A stretch of DNA of 64,000 bases from an uncultured Tenacibaculum sp. (GTDB lineage Bacteria > Bacteroidota > Bacteroidia > Flavobacteriales > Flavobacteriaceae): the NCBI RefSeq assembly GCF_947499065.1, contig NZ_CANMMT010000011.1, positions 28,563 to 92,562 on the forward strand, in the 5' to 3' direction. How positions within the stretch are numbered: the stretch's first letter is position 1; each line of letters opens with the position of its first letter. The notes beneath the pieces were generated by a model, which saw only the letters and a list, made by a program, of their open reading frames with translations, did no database searches and had not been told where the DNA came from. Both the position numbers and the translations under genes were made by a program. Of this stretch, positions 62,101 to 64,000 are shown in pieces.

Positions 62101-62257
62101 GTTGAGGTTCTTTATTACTGGGCAAAACCTATTCACTTTTACAAATTATAGCGGTTTAGATCCTGAGGTTGGAGGTTCGATTCTTTCGAGAGGTGTAGAT
62201 AGAACTTTGTATCCACAGTATAAATCAGTGATTTTGGGAACGCAAATTCAATTTTAA
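59129..62257 (+). CDS. susC: SusC/RagA-family TonB-dependent outer-membrane transporter
   Basis: A 1042-residue receptor. The signal peptide is about 1-35. A carboxypeptidase-regulatory-like domain follows (GKITDNSGVGLPGATVTVKG), then the SusC signature EEVVIIGYGSQKKSDVTGAV near the TonB box, and a plug with ALQGRVAGV and LIRGVGS. The rest is a 22-strand barrel. With SusD it imports an oligosaccharide or glycopeptide across the outer membrane. It is divergent from the galactose operon and probably shares its regulator. Codon use and length are normal for the family. Confidence 0.95.
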   Translation: MKQKELRLQQKLLKKVFLTLLVCFLLIFSQNVFSQEGEITGKITDNSGVGLPGATVTVKGELKGVEADFNGDYKIKAGPATILVYSFVGYASKEVLVGNQLTINVTLEEDNTLEEVVIIGYGSQKKSDVTGAVGQVKAKELTKVVTTNPTDALQGRVAGVTVTSSSGTPGGVADILIRGVGSFGSNRPLFIVDGVQADPYFIDANNIESIEVLKDAASASIYGTRAANGVVIISTKKGKKGKITVDIEQSLSFNTQRKKLNLLDADGYVQVHRQMYENAGVALPSYVANPPNVNADWLGATHRDGELKLLNARVSGASEKLNFTLGGNFADEKGVLIGSEFTKRGLFANATFTDERLQVTGALNYSETYRENYKFSLRETYQISPLIPILDPTKQSGYGYRDGDLPDHRNPVGENFFREGYTKLKYFIGNVGVKYELFEGLKLGANYSISNLANFSYAFHKPFRVRDVDGNEQNQYFFLSEYNSDFRRINQEYTINYKTEIGKHAIELLGGYQRIIEPFSETYVQAEGWKISDQDLDGNGDLDDKEPVTLLDENFKTLNAFRTAEATFSGRGTNSEYTLASLFGRVNYAYDNKYLFQASIRRDGSSKFGKNNKYGVFPSFALGWKITEESFMNDQDIFDFLKLRFSWGEAGSDNALGNYDFVALISQGANSSNGGYIFGNPQTSYVGGIARDLENPDLQWETNISSNLGVDYSVLDNKIKGSVNYYNTKTKDLLIVKEVPLSSGVRNPVINVGEFENSGVEFELGYNESFNEVKFSAFATFSTLNSEVTKLARPGQVLRGAGLLFGSDHFVNQTKVGYEPGAYFLPVANGIFQNQAEIDAHDPTGTLQPDAKPGDIRFVDQNGDGVLNSDDEVYLGSALPKYEYSLNLSADYRGVDFNIFFQGVGGNKIYNGNRFQSIGVDTGRNFEASSLNAWTPTNTNTDIPRAVLGDPNRNNRASSRFLEDGSYLRIKTIQLGYSFPKKVLDKLSMSKLRFFITGQNLFTFTNYSGLDPEVGGSILSRGVDRTLYPQYKSVILGTQIQF

Positions 62258-62272
62258 TTAAACAATCAGAAG

Positions 62273-63811
62273 ATGAAAAAAATAATAACAACAGCATTAC
62301 TAACATTAGTAGTTTTTATATCGTGTAATGATGATGATTTTTTAGATCAAAAATCACCTGATCAATTAACGTCTGATTCTTTTTGGAGAAATACAGATGA
62401 TGCAATGTCTGGTTTGACAGCAGTTTATGCGGAATTGGAATCGAGAAGTAATTTTTGGGATGGATGGCAGGAAGGAAGGCCTATAATTGAGTATTATAGA
62501 TCTGATTATGCTTTACCGGGTCCAGATGCTGTGAACTATGCACATTGGAGGGAGATATTTAATTTTAATTATACAAATGGGCATACGCATATTAATGTAG
62601 TTTGGAGAACAAACTATAAGGGATTGAATTTTGCAAACCAAGTAATTACTAAGGTTGGTCAAATGACGGCAGATCAGATATCTGATGCTGATAAAAAACA
62701 AATAATTGGCGAGGCAACTTTTTTAAGAGGTTATTATCATTTTAAATTGTTAACGTTATTTGAACAAATAATTTTAAGAACAGAAATTATAACTGCAGAA
62801 ACTTTAGATAAAGCTTTATCTACAAGACCAGAGGCTTGGGCTGTAATTATAGAAGATTTTAAGCAAGCTGCAACAATGCTTAAAAATAAAGATGTTACAG
62901 AGCCAGGAAGGGCTACAAAAGGAGCTGCTTATGCATATTTAGGAAAAGCATATTTGTATAAGGCTGGTGATGTTACTTCTTCGGAAGCTACGGATTTTCA
63001 AAATGCTATAGATGCTTTCAAGCCTGTAATTGATGGAGGAACGGGTAGTTATAGTTTGGAACCTGATTTCTTAAGTCTTTTTAATGGAGAAAATGAAAAT
63101 AATCAAGAATCTGTTTTTGAGTTGCAGTTTAAGTCTGGAGATGCTACTTCGTGGAATGCAACGAGGTTACATGCTTTTATTGGCGATTGGTCTATTGGAG
63201 GCTGGGGTGGATTAGAGGCTACTAAAGGTTTGGAAACGGTTATGAAGTCTGAAGGTATGGTGGCAACTAATGGTTTGTATGATAATAGACTATACGGAAC
63301 TATTTATTTTAGAGACCCGTTCTTTAATAATGCTGCAAGTCCTCAAATGCAAGGGTATACTTGGGATCAGTTAATGAATTGGAAGTATTTTAATGTGAAT
63401 GCAGATAAGGTGTATTTTAGAAAGTGGTTACCTAATTATGTTTGGAATAATTCTTATGTCGGGGTTAACGTGGTTTTAATGCGTTATGCTGATGTAATGC
63501 TGATGTATGCTGAAGCTCTAAATGAGACTGGAGCAACAGCGCAAGCAATACCATTAATAAATAAGGTAAGAGAAATACATGGTTTAATGCCAGCGATTAC
63601 TGTTACTTCCAAAGATGATGTGAAAAATCAAATTATTCACGAAAGAACTATGGAGTTAACATTGGAGTCTACAAGATTTTTTGATTTAAGAAGATGGGGG
63701 ATGTTAGATCAAGCTATGCAGGCAGCTAATAGAACTGGATTTACTTCTGCAGGACATGCGTATTTACCGGTACCATTGTCGGAAATTAATAATAATAATG
63801 AAGTGAATTAA
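62273..63811 (+). CDS. susD: SusD/RagB-family nutrient-binding lipoprotein
   Basis: A 512-residue surface lipoprotein (signal to VVFISC, Cys18) that caps the SusC barrel. TPR-like helices and the late motif YADVMLMYAEALNETG, EIHGLMP, ERTMELTLESTRFFDLRRWG are diagnostic. The C-terminus YLPVPLSEINNNNEVN is slightly shorter than many SusD proteins but ends in the usual PVPxxEI. It lies 15 bases after susC. No glycan-binding residues can be assigned by eye. Confidence 0.95.
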   Translation: MKKIITTALLTLVVFISCNDDDFLDQKSPDQLTSDSFWRNTDDAMSGLTAVYAELESRSNFWDGWQEGRPIIEYYRSDYALPGPDAVNYAHWREIFNFNYTNGHTHINVVWRTNYKGLNFANQVITKVGQMTADQISDADKKQIIGEATFLRGYYHFKLLTLFEQIILRTEIITAETLDKALSTRPEAWAVIIEDFKQAATMLKNKDVTEPGRATKGAAYAYLGKAYLYKAGDVTSSEATDFQNAIDAFKPVIDGGTGSYSLEPDFLSLFNGENENNQESVFELQFKSGDATSWNATRLHAFIGDWSIGGWGGLEATKGLETVMKSEGMVATNGLYDNRLYGTIYFRDPFFNNAASPQMQGYTWDQLMNWKYFNVNADKVYFRKWLPNYVWNNSYVGVNVVLMRYADVMLMYAEALNETGATAQAIPLINKVREIHGLMPAITVTSKDDVKNQIIHERTMELTLESTRFFDLRRWGMLDQAMQAANRTGFTSAGHAYLPVPLSEINNNNEVN

Positions 63812-63844
63812 TTTTGTAATTATTTCTTCATTGATTGAAGGGTG

Positions 63845-63875
63845 GCTGAGGTGTAAAAACCTCAGCTATTTTTTT
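63845..63875 (+). terminator. Terminator of the susC-susD operon
   Basis: GCTGAGG / CCTCAGC stem with an eight-base loop and a following T-run, about 35 bases after the susD stop. Confidence 0.8.
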
Positions 63876-63893
63876 GAAATAAATGTAAAATAA

Positions 63894-63923
63894 AAAAAGC
63901 TTCTCAAATTTGAGAAGCTTTTT
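63894..63923 (-). terminator. Palindromic terminator downstream of tRNA-Asp
   Basis: A perfect 30-base palindrome (AAAAAGCTTCTCAAA and its complement) with T-runs on both strands, one base after the tRNA 3' end on the minus strand. Confidence 0.8.
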
Positions 63924-63924
63924 G

Positions 63925-63998
63925 CGGTCTGGACGGGACTCGAACCCGCGACCCCATGCGTGACAGGCATGTATTCTAACCAGCTGAACTACCAGACC
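63925..63998 (-). tRNA. tRNA-Asp (anticodon GTC)
   Basis: A complete cloverleaf on the minus strand: acceptor GGTCTGG / CCAGACC with discriminator G, D-arm with AGCTGGTTA, anticodon stem CATGC / GCATG with loop CTGTCAC (GTC), and T-arm with TTCGAGT. The CCA end is not encoded. The discriminator G and the G-rich acceptor fit tRNA-Asp. More tRNA or rRNA genes may lie beyond the window edge. Confidence 0.95.
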
Positions 63999-64000
63999 GT

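Overview
The window is a chromosomal segment of a low-GC Bacteroidota bacterium, almost certainly a member of the Flavobacteriaceae. Evidence for this: the gliding lipoproteins GldB and GldC, a SusC/SusD pair, GLPGLI-family proteins, a type IX secretion (T9SS) sorting domain, many short lipoprotein signals, a TamL-like Omp85 lipoprotein, and Bacteroidota-type -7 promoter elements (TAnnTTTG) in front of many genes. The genus cannot be fixed from this sequence alone.

Layout. (1) 1-4.4 kb: the end of pdxJ, an alpha/beta hydrolase, then a small accessory patch of lipoprotein, membrane and secreted proteins around a divergent pair of small regulators. (2) 4.5-17.1 kb: housekeeping genes, including trigger factor, clpP, clpX, dnaG, nadE, gldB-gldC and a folK/deoxynucleoside-kinase fusion. 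They are interrupted by a leucine-rich-repeat protein and an M43 protease. (3) 17.4-26.3 kb: pnp, rpsO, accD, fbaA, a TamL-like protein, an rRNA methyltransferase and a second deoxynucleoside kinase. (4) 26.3-33.3 kb: a histidine kinase/response regulator pair divergent from two tandem GLPGLI genes and a TonB-dependent receptor, with a three-copy TTAAC direct repeat (10-bp period) between them. (5) 33.3-44.4 kb: a large T9SS-exported M12B-type protease, lipB, a YceI lipoprotein, dtd, rsgA and an aromatic amino acid operon (pheA, aminotransferase, tyrA, DAHP synthase-chorismate mutase). That operon is preceded by a terminator/antiterminator-like leader. (6) 44.6-63.8 kb: a carbohydrate utilisation locus, followed by tRNA-Asp.

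The most interesting region is (6). One tight nine-gene minus-strand operon encodes a GntR/LacI-like regulator, aldose epimerase, a GH63 lipoprotein of the YgjK type, a HYKK-like kinase / M23 peptidase-like / AGXT2L-like phospho-lyase fusion, a GH2 beta-galactosidase lipoprotein, a sodium:solute symporter, galactokinase, an NTF2-like lipoprotein and GalT. A SusC/SusD pair is divergent from it. Vertebrate HYKK phosphorylates 5-hydroxylysine and AGXT2L2 removes the phosphate and amine. YgjK-type GH63 enzymes accept Glc-alpha-1,2-Gal. Collagen carries exactly Glc-alpha-1,2-Gal-beta-O-hydroxylysine. I therefore infer that this is a locus for using the collagen glycan together with its hydroxylysine anchor. 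The individual families are seen in the sequence; the combined pathway is inference.

Other cross-cutting signals: two housekeeping enzymes, DnaG and AccD, have lost all four zinc ligands of their zinc ribbons while ClpX keeps its own. The TTAAC repeat of the two-component locus recurs, with nearly the same promoter spacing, in front of an unannotated 43-codon reading frame between dnaG and nadE.
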